From the NCBI RefSeq assembly GCF_002251365.1, contig NZ_NPJH01000006.1:1-64000 (forward strand): DNA of 64,000 bases, read 5' to 3'. The stretch's first letter is position 1. Every line of letters begins with the position of its first letter. Position numbers and translations under genes: made by a program. The DNA is from Prevotella sp. P3-122. GTDB lineage: Bacteria; Bacteroidota; Bacteroidia; Bacteroidales; Bacteroidaceae. Under the pieces are notes generated by a model. It was not told the origin of the DNA. It made no database searches and saw only the letters and a list, made by a program, of their open reading frames with translations. Below, in pieces: positions 46,116 through 54,897 of this stretch.

Positions 46116-46523
46116 CCTGGGCAACAAAAAGTTCTTGCTTATGGCAAGCGGCAAAGCCGAGCGGCTCAGGATTTTACCATATCAGAATTTCTACTTAACT
46201 TTGTGTTGCGTTTAAAGACAAGCTAAACCCTGATCTGACATGACAAAGATAGCAATAAAAACCGAGAAACTCACTCCTTTTGGAAGCATATTTTCAATTA
46301 TGGAACAATTTATCCCTATGCTTTCTTATACGATAGATATAACTTTGGCACTATAAGCAAGTATCATGGCTACCAAAATAGTGAAATCTTCCTATCATTC
46401 ATGAGCATTTACCTCTGTGGAGGCTCATGCATTGAAGATGTCACCACTCATCTGATGTGCCATCTTTCACTCCACCCGACAGATGCTGTGTATTGCCTCA
46501 AGGCGCATTGTGCGGTAAGGGGA
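46116..46523 (+). pseudogene. Second IS1380-family remnant
   Basis: The end CCTGGGCAACAAAAAGTTC (46116) matches the end at 19440. The transposase start at 46240 reads TKIAIKTEKLTPFGSIFSIM, EQFIPMLSYTIDITLAL, then is broken by stops and frameshifts. It ends with the piece HLSLHPTDAVYCLKAHCAVR. The final 58 bp equal the repeat at 20996. The element abuts the 5' side of the hybrid sensor gene (56 bases from its start) and may have replaced its original promoter. Confidence 0.75.
46466..46523 (+). repeat. Right copy of the 58-bp direct repeat
   Basis: Identical to 20996-21053 except for one base and in the same orientation, 25,470 bp away. The pair brackets the ISAzo13 gene, the surface locus and the hybrid sensor. 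Confidence 0.85.
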
Positions 46524-46631
46524 TTATACGTCTGTGCCATTTTATGAGGGTGGTAGCGGTGACAATATCATCAGCCAATAGTCATCCCCGCAATTATTCC
46601 ACCGAGCCGTCAGTTGTTGTGACGGTTGAGA

Positions 46632-47642
46632 TTAACGAGCTGCTGTTTTGCCGTCCCTGTAATGGTCGTAACGCACAAACAGGCCAGCCAGCAGCGTGCC
46701 CGAAATGGAGTGGTAGGCGCAGCTTATGGCGCAAGGCACGACACACAGTACGGCCTGTGGTGCCACGGCAAGCTGTTCGGGCCCTGCAAAGTAGGTAGAT
46801 GCCAACACGGTGGCCATGCCGGCGTTTTGCATGCCTACCTCGATGGAGAGTGTGCGCCGCTTGGGTGTCTCAAAACCACAAATGCGGCCCACCTGATAGC
46901 CAGCAAGATAGCCCAGCGAGTTGTGTACAAAGACGACGGAGAGCATCAGCAGTAGCAGCCCAGCGCCGTTGGCTTCCAACTGTGGTCGCACCTGCGTGAC
47001 AACGCTTCCCACTATCAGCGCCAGCCCCACTACACTAAGGCCGGGCATGGCCTGGCGTATTTCACAAAAGCGTCCCTTGCTCCCCCATAAGTAGTTGAGC
47101 AGGAAACCGGCGGCTACAGGAAGGATGGTGATGAGAAGTATGCCGCGAAACATACCTAAGGCGTCGACCTCGATGCGGGCATCGGCCAGCCACCATACGA
47201 GCAGAGGCGTCATAAGCGGGGCAAGGAGGGTGGAGGCTGTGGTCATGCCGACAGAAAAGGCCACATCGCCACGACAGAGATAAGACATGATGTTGCTCGA
47301 CACACCGCCAGGACAGCAGCCTACCAGAATGATGCCGATGGAGAGATAGGGGTCGAGCGAGAAGAGCCGCGAGAGGGCGAAGGCCAGCAAGGGCATGAGG
47401 CTGTATTGCGCACATGCACCAACCAATACGTCGAGTGGCCGGCTAAACAGAATTCTGAAGTCGGCATGGGTGAGCGTGAGGCCCATGGTGAGCATGATGA
47501 ATCCGAGGATGAGGCTCGACACATCACCCCGTACCCAGGTGAAGAGCATGGGGAAACACCAGGCCGCTATGGCGGCGGCTATGACGAAAGCCGAAGAGTG
47601 GGATGTGAGCAGACGGCTTATTGACTGAATAACTTTGATCAT
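46632..47642 (-). CDS. Bile acid:sodium symporter family (BASS) transporter
   Basis: A 336-residue inner-membrane protein with nine or ten hydrophobic helices and the BASS signatures GIILVGCCPGGVSSNIMSYL and IEVGMQNAGMATVLA, the sodium-site crossover helices. Family members move bile acids, pantoate, pyruvate or other organic anions with sodium; the substrate is not readable. Length and motifs are complete. It appears monocistronic and is followed on its 3' side by the IS1380 remnant. Confidence 0.9.
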   Translation of the reverse strand: MIKVIQSISRLLTSHSSAFVIAAAIAAWCFPMLFTWVRGDVSSLILGFIMLTMGLTLTHADFRILFSRPLDVLVGACAQYSLMPLLAFALSRLFSLDPYLSIGIILVGCCPGGVSSNIMSYLCRGDVAFSVGMTTASTLLAPLMTPLLVWWLADARIEVDALGMFRGILLITILPVAAGFLLNYLWGSKGRFCEIRQAMPGLSVVGLALIVGSVVTQVRPQLEANGAGLLLLMLSVVFVHNSLGYLAGYQVGRICGFETPKRRTLSIEVGMQNAGMATVLASTYFAGPEQLAVAPQAVLCVVPCAISCAYHSISGTLLAGLFVRYDHYRDGKTAAR

Positions 47643-47676
47643 GGTTGACTGGTTTTAAATATTTCGAAGTGCAAGA

Positions 47677-47805
47677 TTAATCATAAAAACTATATGGCTG
47701 CCTTTTTCGTACAAAAAACATGCGACCCCGTATAACGCCTGACACCCAGAGGGTTTCGGGAACGGAGTCGGCCAGCTTGACGGACAATATGTTAACGGCT
47801 TCCAT
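47677..47805 (-). CDS. Possible 42-residue peptide upstream of the BASS gene
   Basis: An ORF from ATG 47805 to TAA 47677 reads EAVNILSVKLADSVPETLWV, SGVIRGRMFFVRKRQPYSFY. It lies in the 240-base gap between the YifB and BASS genes on their shared strand. I do not recognise it. It may be a leader peptide, a relic or chance. Confidence 0.2.
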   Translation of the reverse strand: MEAVNILSVKLADSVPETLWVSGVIRGRMFFVRKRQPYSFYD

Positions 47806-47883
47806 CAGAACAACGGCAAGTTACGGGACCTGCAACAGCCTGTTGTTATTTTTAAGTTTTGCACATGTAGTCTTTATGTAATG

Positions 47884-49431
47884 TTATTTTCCTCTTTCTG
47901 CCCAGTCAGCTCTGTCAAGCTGCCTGTACCCTACAGCCTCTGCTATGTGTGGGAGCTGTACATTGTCGCTGCCGTCAAGGTCGGCGATGGTACGAGCCAC
48001 TTTCAGTATGCGGCTGTAGGCGCGTGCCGACAGTGACATGCGTTCCATGGCCATACGGAGCATGTCGAGCGACTGGGTGTCTGGCTCGGCATATTGATGA
48101 ATCATGCGTTCGGTCATCTGTGCGTTGCAGTGTATGCCCTTGTATTCCTTGAAACGCTCCTGCTGGATTTTCCTTGCTGCTATGACACGCTCGCGTATGG
48201 CTGCACTGGGTTCTCCTGGTGCTGCCTTTGAAATATCCTTGAAGGGTACTGGCGTTATCTCACATTGAATGTCGATGCGGTCGAGCAGTGGGCCGCTAAT
48301 CTTGTTCATATACTTCTGTATCTGGCCTGGCGTGCATACGCAATGATGAGTGGGGTCGCCATAGTAACCGCACGGACAGGGGTTCATGGAGGCTATGAAC
48401 TGAAAGTTGCAGGGGTAGCAGATGCTGTATTTGGCACGACTTATGGTGATGTTCCTATCCTCAAGGGGCTGGCGCAGTACCTCAAGAGTGTGCTTGTTGA
48501 ACTCTGGTAACTCGTCGGCGAACAAAATTCCGTTGTGTGCGAGGCTGATTTCTCCTGGCATGGGATTGGTACCTCCACCTACGAGAGCTACTTCAGAGAT
48601 AGTATGGTGGGGACTGCGGAACGGGCGGCATGAGATGAGTGACGAGTCTTGTGACAGCTTGCCTGCTATGCTGTGTATCTGCGTGGTCTCCAAGCTCTCG
48701 GCCAATGACAGTGGGGGTAGTATGGACGGCAACCGTTTTGCCATCATCGACTTGCCGCTTCCAGGGGGCCCGATCATGATGAGGTTGTGCCCTCCTGCCG
48801 CTGCCACCTCGAGGGCGCGCTTGACGTTCTCCTGTCCACGGACATCAGAGAAGTCGAGGTCGAATTTGTATTGTCTTTCATAGAATTCCTTCCGTGTGTC
48901 AACAACCATTGGCGAGAACTCCCTCTGCCCGGTGATGAAGTCGATGACCTCGGTCATTGTCTCCATGCCGTACACCTCAAGGTTGTTGACTACAGCAGCC
49001 TCCCTAACGTTGGCTTTTGGTACTATCAGCCCCTTGAAATGCTCTGCCCTGGCTCTGATTGCTATGGGTAGTGCTCCTTTGACAGGCTGCAGTCTTCCGT
49101 CGAGGCCAAGTTCTCCGACCATCATGTATGAGGAGAGGTTATCGCTGGCGATTTTCTCATCGGCAGCCAGTAGCGCAATTGCCAGCGGCAGGTCGAAGCT
49201 GCTGCCTTCCTTGCGTAGGTTGGCTGGCGCCATGTTGACGGTGATGTCTCTTCTTGGGAAAGCGTAGCCATTGGTCTGCATGGCTGCTGCTATGCGGTTG
49301 CGTCCTTCCTTGACGGCCTCGTCGCCCAATCCAGTGAAATGGTACATGATGCCTGGGACGATGCTTACCTCTATGGTGACGGTGTTCACATCCAGTCCGT
49401 TTACGGCTGCGCTGTATGTCTTTACGAGCAT
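47884..49431 (-). CDS. YifB/ComM-type Mg-chelatase-like AAA ATPase
   Basis: A 515-residue protein of the YifB/ComM group. The N-terminal Lon-protease-like domain (VEVSIVPG-type start, RNRIAAAMQTNGYAFPRRDI, TVNMAPANLRKEGSSFDLPL) is followed by the AAA core with Walker A GPPGSGKSMMAKRLP near residue 220 and Walker B (ILFADELPEF). The four-cysteine insert (NPCPCGYYGDPTHHCVC) and C-terminal Mg-chelatase domain are intact. In naturally competent bacteria ComM is a hexameric helicase that widens recombination intermediates. In Bacteroidetes its role is less clear. Confidence 0.95.
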   Translation of the reverse strand: MLVKTYSAAVNGLDVNTVTIEVSIVPGIMYHFTGLGDEAVKEGRNRIAAAMQTNGYAFPRRDITVNMAPANLRKEGSSFDLPLAIALLAADEKIASDNLSSYMMVGELGLDGRLQPVKGALPIAIRARAEHFKGLIVPKANVREAAVVNNLEVYGMETMTEVIDFITGQREFSPMVVDTRKEFYERQYKFDLDFSDVRGQENVKRALEVAAAGGHNLIMIGPPGSGKSMMAKRLPSILPPLSLAESLETTQIHSIAGKLSQDSSLISCRPFRSPHHTISEVALVGGGTNPMPGEISLAHNGILFADELPEFNKHTLEVLRQPLEDRNITISRAKYSICYPCNFQFIASMNPCPCGYYGDPTHHCVCTPGQIQKYMNKISGPLLDRIDIQCEITPVPFKDISKAAPGEPSAAIRERVIAARKIQQERFKEYKGIHCNAQMTERMIHQYAEPDTQSLDMLRMAMERMSLSARAYSRILKVARTIADLDGSDNVQLPHIAEAVGYRQLDRADWAERGK

Positions 49432-49501
49432 AGTGGCAATGGTGAATAAGGTTTGGTTTGTTATGGGGGGAGTTGCAGGAGCTACGGTGTTTAGCTCTGT
49501 A

Positions 49502-50503
49502 TTACAGCAACTCCTCGAGTTTGCGCATGAGTTCTTGCGAGGAGACGTTGCGTTCTATGATTTTCCCGTTTTTCAGCAGTATGTTCGATGGTATGCTGTA
49601 CAGTCCCAGTGTCCTGACGGTCTTGCTCTCGAACATCAGTCCATCGCAGACGTTACTCCATTTCACGGAGTCGCGTTCGAGGAATGAGTTGCAAGACGCC
49701 TGTGCCGCATCTACGGAGAAGCCTATTACGCAGAGCTTGTTGCCCGCTTTGTCCTTCATCTGCTTGAGCCTGCGCTGCATCTCCGTGCTCTCGTAGTTCC
49801 ATGATGCCCACAGGTAGATGACTCCTACGGCTGCTTTGGTGATTTCTGATGAGCTGACGGTATTGCCCGATGTGTCAGTACAAGAGAATTTCGGCAGTTT
49901 AGCCCCGCTGACCGTAGCAGCGAGTGCGTTTACCTGCTGTGCAAGGCGTGCCACATTTCCGTTGCGTGGTTGCCTGTCATGCAGGGTGGCAAGCAGCTTG
50001 CGTGCCTGTGCGTAGTCGGGCGACGGTGTGGCGACGAAGTATTTCCTAACTATCCACAGCGCAGCCTCGGAGTCGGCGTTTTTCTGTGCGAACGCTGCCG
50101 CCGCTGCTATGGTCTGCTGTGGTGAGAGTCCAGACACTTGCTTGCGGAATGCCGTCATCAGTTCGTTGTCCCGAGTACCTTCTGTTTCCAGTTCCCTGAG
50201 CAGCGATGCGTCTCCCGTTACCTTGACGCTCTTGCCTGGTGCTGCGAATACGGGCTGCTCATAGAAGTTGGGGAATACGATGACCAGCGTGCCCTGCTCT
50301 GTGCATGGTATCTCATATGCGAACCTTCCTCCGACAATCTTCACTGTGTCGATACCGTTGAGCAGGCCGTCGGTGCTATACACATAGAACTCACCCTGGT
50401 TGAGGTGCAGGAGTCGTCCTTCAAGCTTGAAATGCTTTCCGTCGACACCACAGGAACACACAACCAGGGTGAGCAGTATAGAATATAGAAAATTCCGTAT
50501 CAT
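49502..50503 (-). CDS. Lipoprotein with DUF4369-like and cysteine-less thioredoxin fold
   Basis: A 333-residue lipoprotein (LVVCSC lipobox, Cys 17). The N-terminal DUF4369-like beta domain (FKLEGRLLHLNQGEFYVYST, GRFAYEIPCTEQGTLVIVFP) is followed by a helical linker and a TlpA/AhpC-type fold (FSCTDTSGNTVSSSEI, VGVIYLWASWNYESTEMQRR). The CxxC motif is replaced by WNYES, so it cannot do disulfide exchange by the usual mechanism. ATG 50503 lies 10 bases after the stop of the OmpA/TPR lipoprotein gene; the longer frame overlaps that gene and lacks a signal. Confidence 0.82.
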   Translation of the reverse strand: MIRNFLYSILLTLVVCSCGVDGKHFKLEGRLLHLNQGEFYVYSTDGLLNGIDTVKIVGGRFAYEIPCTEQGTLVIVFPNFYEQPVFAAPGKSVKVTGDASLLRELETEGTRDNELMTAFRKQVSGLSPQQTIAAAAAFAQKNADSEAALWIVRKYFVATPSPDYAQARKLLATLHDRQPRNGNVARLAQQVNALAATVSGAKLPKFSCTDTSGNTVSSSEITKAAVGVIYLWASWNYESTEMQRRLKQMKDKAGNKLCVIGFSVDAAQASCNSFLERDSVKWSNVCDGLMFESKTVRTLGLYSIPSNILLKNGKIIERNVSSQELMRKLEELL

Positions 50504-50513
50504 ACGGCCATGC

Positions 50514-52190
50514 TTACTTGCTGACCTTGACCAGTTCCAGGTCGTTGGCAGCATATGCGGCCAGTGACGGGTCTTTGCTGATGGCGAGCTTGAGAGCCTC
50601 AGAAGCTGTCGACACGTTACCCTGACGGGCATTGACGATGGCAGTGAGGTATTCGGTCATGGCATCACGGTTCTTGATGGCGTGGAGTGTGGCCACAGCC
50701 TTGGCATAGTTCTTGTTGAGGATCTGTGCCAGAGCTGCGCTGTTTGAGATAGAGTTCTCAAGGTTCTGCTCAGCCTGTGCGTAGTTGCCCTTGGCGATGT
50801 TGATGTTGCCCAGCACGTCGTTGAAGCCGTTGGCATCAACAGCCTTACTGAGTGAGCTTTCAGCTTTCACGATATCTCCGTCGCGGAGAGCCATGAGTGC
50901 GAGGATGCCGTTAGACTCCGGAGCCTTGGTGTTGCAGTTGAAAGCCTTCTGCAGATACTGGTTAGCCTTGGCATTATCACCATTGCTAAATGCGATGGCA
51001 GCCAGGTTGTTATAGGCGCGATAGTCCTTGTCGTAAAGCTCGGCAGCCTTCTTGTAGATAGCCTCCATGTCGGTAGCGTCCTGCTGCAGGCTTGCAGCGT
51101 AGAGCAGCTCATCGGCAGAGAGCTTGGTGGCGTCGGTCTTGTACTGCTCCATAATCTGCTCATCGCTTCTGCCAATGGTCTCGTAGTTGATGATGAGGCG
51201 TGAGCGGCGAAGCTCTGGGAGGATGCCGTCGGCAAGCTCACGGAATACGGCGCTCATGTTACGGATCTGACGCTCGCGCTCCTCTGGGTCCTTATACATT
51301 GAGAGCACTCGGAGAATTACGTCCTTGTCCTGGATGTTGCTTACCTGCACGAGCTTCTGGAAACCTTCCCAGTCCTGTGCGGTGTATCTTGCGCTAACAG
51401 GAGCCTCCACTTTGGTCTCCTTGAGCTGCTTCTTTACATACTGCTCGCTGTTGTCCTGACGCTTGCTGGCCAGTTTGTCGTTGAAGTCGAAGCCACCCTC
51501 TGGTGAGGCGTAAGCCAATACTTCTATGTTGCGTACATTCAGACCCTCGCGGTCGGCGTTAATCTCCTTGAGCATGTTGACGAACTCCTGTACAGAGTTG
51601 TTCTTAAGCTCGCTCTTACGAAGGTTGGCCTGGTTGACGAGGAACATGATGTTGGCTTCCTGCTTCTTCTCCCTTACACGCTGGAAAGAGTCTGGTGCTA
51701 TGCATGCTCCGCCATTGAGCAGGGTCTGGCGATACAGCTCAGAAGTAGCTACGACGCCATAGGCAACCTTCACGGCTGGCATGTCAACCTTCTTATTGCC
51801 CAACTTTGCATCGAAGGAGAGGTACATGTCGCTCTTCTCCATGCCGGGAGCATACTTGAAGTTGGTCTTCATGCTGTAGCGTCCGCCCACCTTGTAGGAA
51901 ACGGTGCGGTCATTGCCCATAACTTTCTCACCCTGGAAGGTTGCACCTTCACCACGTGCCACCTTTCCATCGGCATAACGCAACTCAGGTGTTACGGTGA
52001 TGACAGCCTTGGTCTTCATGTACTTGGCAGGGAAGCTGGCGCTTACCGATGCAGGGATTTCTCCACCCTGTGTCTCAAGAGGTACAGGGGTAACAGTGAA
52101 ATTGTCAGCAGACAGAGGTCCTAATTTAGAACATGATGATAGTACAAACAATGTACATGCTGACAGAATAAAAATTACATTCTTGCGCAT
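50514..52190 (-). CDS. Lipoprotein with OmpA-like middle and TPR C-terminus
   Basis: A 558-residue lipoprotein (VLSSC lipobox, Cys 20). Beta-rich N-terminal domains (about residues 25-160) lead to a region resembling an OmpA C-terminal peptidoglycan-binding domain (FLVNQANLRKSELKNNSVQE...IEVLAYASPEGGFDFNDKLA). About four tetratricopeptide-type repeats follow (YDKDYRAYNNLAAIAFSNGD, AKANQYLQKAFNCNTKAPES). This is a common Bacteroidetes envelope protein whose exact role is unknown. It heads a two-gene unit with the thioredoxin-fold lipoprotein. Confidence 0.85.
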   Translation of the reverse strand: MRKNVIFILSACTLFVLSSCSKLGPLSADNFTVTPVPLETQGGEIPASVSASFPAKYMKTKAVITVTPELRYADGKVARGEGATFQGEKVMGNDRTVSYKVGGRYSMKTNFKYAPGMEKSDMYLSFDAKLGNKKVDMPAVKVAYGVVATSELYRQTLLNGGACIAPDSFQRVREKKQEANIMFLVNQANLRKSELKNNSVQEFVNMLKEINADREGLNVRNIEVLAYASPEGGFDFNDKLASKRQDNSEQYVKKQLKETKVEAPVSARYTAQDWEGFQKLVQVSNIQDKDVILRVLSMYKDPEERERQIRNMSAVFRELADGILPELRRSRLIINYETIGRSDEQIMEQYKTDATKLSADELLYAASLQQDATDMEAIYKKAAELYDKDYRAYNNLAAIAFSNGDNAKANQYLQKAFNCNTKAPESNGILALMALRDGDIVKAESSLSKAVDANGFNDVLGNINIAKGNYAQAEQNLENSISNSAALAQILNKNYAKAVATLHAIKNRDAMTEYLTAIVNARQGNVSTASEALKLAISKDPSLAAYAANDLELVKVSK

Positions 52191-52213
52191 AATATAATAA
52201 AGGTTTTAGAATG

Positions 52214-52300
52214 TGCCGCGAGCGGGACTCGAACCCGCACGGCCATTTCTGGCCAAGGGATTTTAAGTCCCTCGTGTCTACCAATTCCACCATTGCGGCA
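52214..52300 (-). tRNA. tRNA-Leu (anticodon TAA)
   Basis: An 87-base cloverleaf on the minus strand with acceptor TGCCGCA/TGCGGCA-type pairing, anticodon loop CTTAAAA (TAA), a long variable arm (TTGGCCAGAAATGGCC) and T-loop GGTTCGAGTCC. CCA is not encoded. Confidence 0.95.
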
Positions 52301-52322
52301 GGTGGGCTAACTATTAAGAGGA

Positions 52323-52394
<72 letters not shown>

Positions 52395-52502
52395 ATAGAA
52401 GAATATTGACTGCAAAGTTAAGGCTAATTATCGTGATAGCCAAATGTATTTACACTATTTAACTAACAATTGGCGTCATAGCGGCTGAAAAGCAGACCAT
52501 AA

Positions 52503-53084
52503 TCAGTTCACGTTGAGGATACCATATGGTCCTGTTGTGGAGCAGCGGTATCTGGTCAGCTTGTTGCCCTTGTCACCCTCGATTATAAATCCCCCTCCAT
52601 TGAGGTCGTACTTCCTGCCGCATTTCCCGCAGGTGCCCACACCAACAGTGTTTATGCTGATGGGATAGCTTTTCAGTGGAAGGGCATTTGGGCTGAAACA
52701 GTTGGGGCACTCACGGTCGTATGCGTACAATATAGCGTCTACGGAATTGCCGTAGCCTACAATCAGTCCACCGTTCTTGCCAAGCACGAGGCTCCTTCGC
52801 TCGTCTACGGCATTGAATATAGACTCGCTACGGTTGCCCTGATTGTTCTCGAATACGAAATAGCGTGCCCCCGATTTCTGCGAGGTGGTGATAGAGACGA
52901 ATGTGCCCGAGTAGAGAGTGAGCGCACTTGCCAGGGTTGGGTCTTGGTGTACGCTGTTATCGAACACCAGATAACATGGAGAGCTATCGTACTCAAACTC
53001 TGAGTCGCCACACGACAATATGCCGGCCATAATTATAGCCGGCACAATAAGAATAGTCCAATGGTATACTTTCAGTCTTCTCAT
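52503..53084 (-). CDS. Lipoprotein with zinc-ribbon-like cysteine pairs
   Basis: A 193-residue lipoprotein from ATG 53084 (lipobox GILSC); a GTG at 53108 gives 8 extra residues but immediately follows the argH stop. The C-terminal half has two cysteine pairs, CPNC and CGKCG, in YDRECPNCFSPNAL and GVGTCGKCGRKYDLNGGGF, then YRCSTTGPYG. The layout recalls Rieske-like or zinc-ribbon folds, but the Cys-His ligand pairs of a Rieske cluster are missing. It is the last gene of the pyrE-SRPBCC-argH operon. Function unknown. Confidence 0.7.
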   Translation of the reverse strand: MRRLKVYHWTILIVPAIIMAGILSCGDSEFEYDSSPCYLVFDNSVHQDPTLASALTLYSGTFVSITTSQKSGARYFVFENNQGNRSESIFNAVDERRSLVLGKNGGLIVGYGNSVDAILYAYDRECPNCFSPNALPLKSYPISINTVGVGTCGKCGRKYDLNGGGFIIEGDKGNKLTRYRCSTTGPYGILNVN

Positions 53085-53108
53085 ATCCACATCTTCTTGT
53101 CCTTTCAC

Positions 53109-54452
53109 CTAAGGCAATGACAGCAGGGCAGCCTCTGCCTCGTCAACCCTCTGGAAATGGAACTCCTCAAGAATGCCTTCCATCAGGGCCGTTATCCTGT
53201 CGTTGCACAAGTTGCCGATGGAGCCTTCGTGAGTGTGGTGGATATTGCGGTCGGCTTTGAACGTCCCGGCCTCAATTTCCAGTCCCACTGTCTTGTAAGC
53301 GTCGCGGAAGGGCATGCCGGCGGCAGCAAGCTTGTTTACTTCCTCGACAGAGAACATCGGGTCGTACATGGGATTGTCGAGGATATGCTCGTTGACCTCC
53401 ATCTGGTTTATGATGTATGCAGCCATCTGCAGACAGTCTGCCAGCTCGTCGAAAGCGGGCAGGAACACCTCCTTGATAATCTGCAGGTCACGGAAATAGC
53501 CTGTGGGCAGGTTGTTCATTATCAGCGTCACCTGCTGCGGTAGCGCCTGTAGCTTATTGCATTTTGCCCTTATCAGCTCGAAGACATCCGGATTTTTCTT
53601 GTGCGGCATGATGCTTGAGCCGGTCGTACACTCCTTTGGCAGCTTCACAAACGAGAAGTTCTGGCTGTTGAATAGGCATGCGTCGAAGGCCATTTTCGCA
53701 ACCGTTCCTGCCACCGATGCCAAGGCGAAAGCCACATTGCGCTCGGTCTTTCCTCGTCCCATCTGCGCATATACCACGTTGTAGTCCATAGAGTCGAAGC
53801 CCAGAAGTCGGGTTGTCATGGAACGGTCAAGGGGGAACGAGCTGCCATATCCGGCAGCCGAGCCGAGAGGGTTGCGGTTGGTCATGCGATAGGCGGCCTG
53901 CAGGAAGAGCATGTCGTCGGCGAGGCTCTCGGCGTGTGCTCCGAACCACAGTCCGAACGATGACGGCATGGCTATCTGCAGATGCGTGTATCCCGGCATG
54001 AGAATATCCTTGTACTGCTCGCTCTTGCCAATCAGCTCGTCGAAGAGCTGCTTCACGGCAACGACGATGTCGCGCAGACGCCTGCGTGTGAAAAGTTTCA
54101 GGTCTACGAGCACCTGGTCATTACGCGACCGTCCGGAGTGTATTTTCTTGCCAATGTCTCCAAGCTTGCGTGTGAGCATAAGCTCCACTTGTGAGTGGAC
54201 ATCCTCCACACCGTCCTCGATTACGAAATCGCCGCTCTCGCACAGGGCGTAGATAGAGCGCAGCTCGGCGAGCAGCAGCTTCAGCTCGTCAGCCTGGAGA
54301 AGTCCTATCGACTCCAGCATGGTGATGTGAGCCATAGAGCCTATGACGTCGTATTTGGCGAGATAGAGGTCCATCTCGCGGTCGCGGCCAACAGTGAAGC
54401 GTTCTATTTCCTTGTTTATCTCAAAATTCTTTTCCCAGAGTTTCTGTGCCAT
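53109..54452 (-). CDS. argH: Argininosuccinate lyase
   Basis: A 447-residue enzyme that cleaves argininosuccinate to arginine and fumarate, the last step of arginine synthesis. The fumarase/aspartase superfamily signature GSSIMPHKKNPD (about residue 278) is intact, as are HSRNDQV-type (SGRSRNDQVLVDLKLFTRR) and PGYTHLQIAMPSSFG. The gene lies 27 bases after the SRPBCC gene and is co-oriented with pyrE, so arginine and pyrimidine genes are joined in one operon. Confidence 0.96.
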   Translation of the reverse strand: MAQKLWEKNFEINKEIERFTVGRDREMDLYLAKYDVIGSMAHITMLESIGLLQADELKLLLAELRSIYALCESGDFVIEDGVEDVHSQVELMLTRKLGDIGKKIHSGRSRNDQVLVDLKLFTRRRLRDIVVAVKQLFDELIGKSEQYKDILMPGYTHLQIAMPSSFGLWFGAHAESLADDMLFLQAAYRMTNRNPLGSAAGYGSSFPLDRSMTTRLLGFDSMDYNVVYAQMGRGKTERNVAFALASVAGTVAKMAFDACLFNSQNFSFVKLPKECTTGSSIMPHKKNPDVFELIRAKCNKLQALPQQVTLIMNNLPTGYFRDLQIIKEVFLPAFDELADCLQMAAYIINQMEVNEHILDNPMYDPMFSVEEVNKLAAAGMPFRDAYKTVGLEIEAGTFKADRNIHHTHEGSIGNLCNDRITALMEGILEEFHFQRVDEAEAALLSLP

Positions 54453-54479
54453 GTCGTTATAGTGGTTAGTGTGCAGTCC

Positions 54480-54890
54480 CTATTCGTACCTGATCATCTG
54501 CAGTGCGTCGGCAATCTTCTCAAGACCCTCCTGCAGGGGCTTCGATACCATTCCCTTGATGAAGGGGTTCAACTCGGCCTTAATTGTTAGCTTCATCTTG
54601 CTGGAGCTCTCGGTCACTGGCAATATCTGTATCCAAAAGTTGAATGCCAGCGGGCTCTCCTCGGTTGCGAACTTGATGCACTTCGGCTCCTCGCGGTCAA
54701 CGATACGCAGTCTTACCGCTCCCATAGGCGTTGACAGCGACAGGCTGTCGGCATCAAACGACAGGTCGTTGAGCTTGTCGGCAGGGATGCGGTCTTTCAC
54801 CTTATTAATATTATTAAGGTCGCACAACATGCCGTATACCGACTGTTGGGAATAGGGGATTTGTCTAACGGTACTTTCAAATGTTGCCAT
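54480..54890 (-). CDS. SRPBCC-fold protein
   Basis: A 136-residue cytosolic protein of the START/Bet v1-like (SRPBCC) superfamily: ATFESTVRQIPYSQQSVYGM, LNDLSFDADSLSLSTPMG, ITKAELNPF-like strand, and a long C-terminal helix (VSKPLQEGLEKIADALQMIR). Family members bind hydrophobic ligands. ATG 54890 follows the pyrE stop by 7 bases; the longer frame lies inside pyrE and is rejected. A homologue between pyrE and argH is typical for Bacteroidales, as far as I recall. Confidence 0.85.
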   Translation of the reverse strand: MATFESTVRQIPYSQQSVYGMLCDLNNINKVKDRIPADKLNDLSFDADSLSLSTPMGAVRLRIVDREEPKCIKFATEESPLAFNFWIQILPVTESSSKMKLTIKAELNPFIKGMVSKPLQEGLEKIADALQMIRYE

Positions 54891-54897
54891 ACACGGT

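Noticed and set aside
47643..47883. Riboswitch upstream of the BASS transporter
   Set aside because: I could not match the leader to any riboswitch consensus; only a 42-codon ORF of doubtful status is seen.
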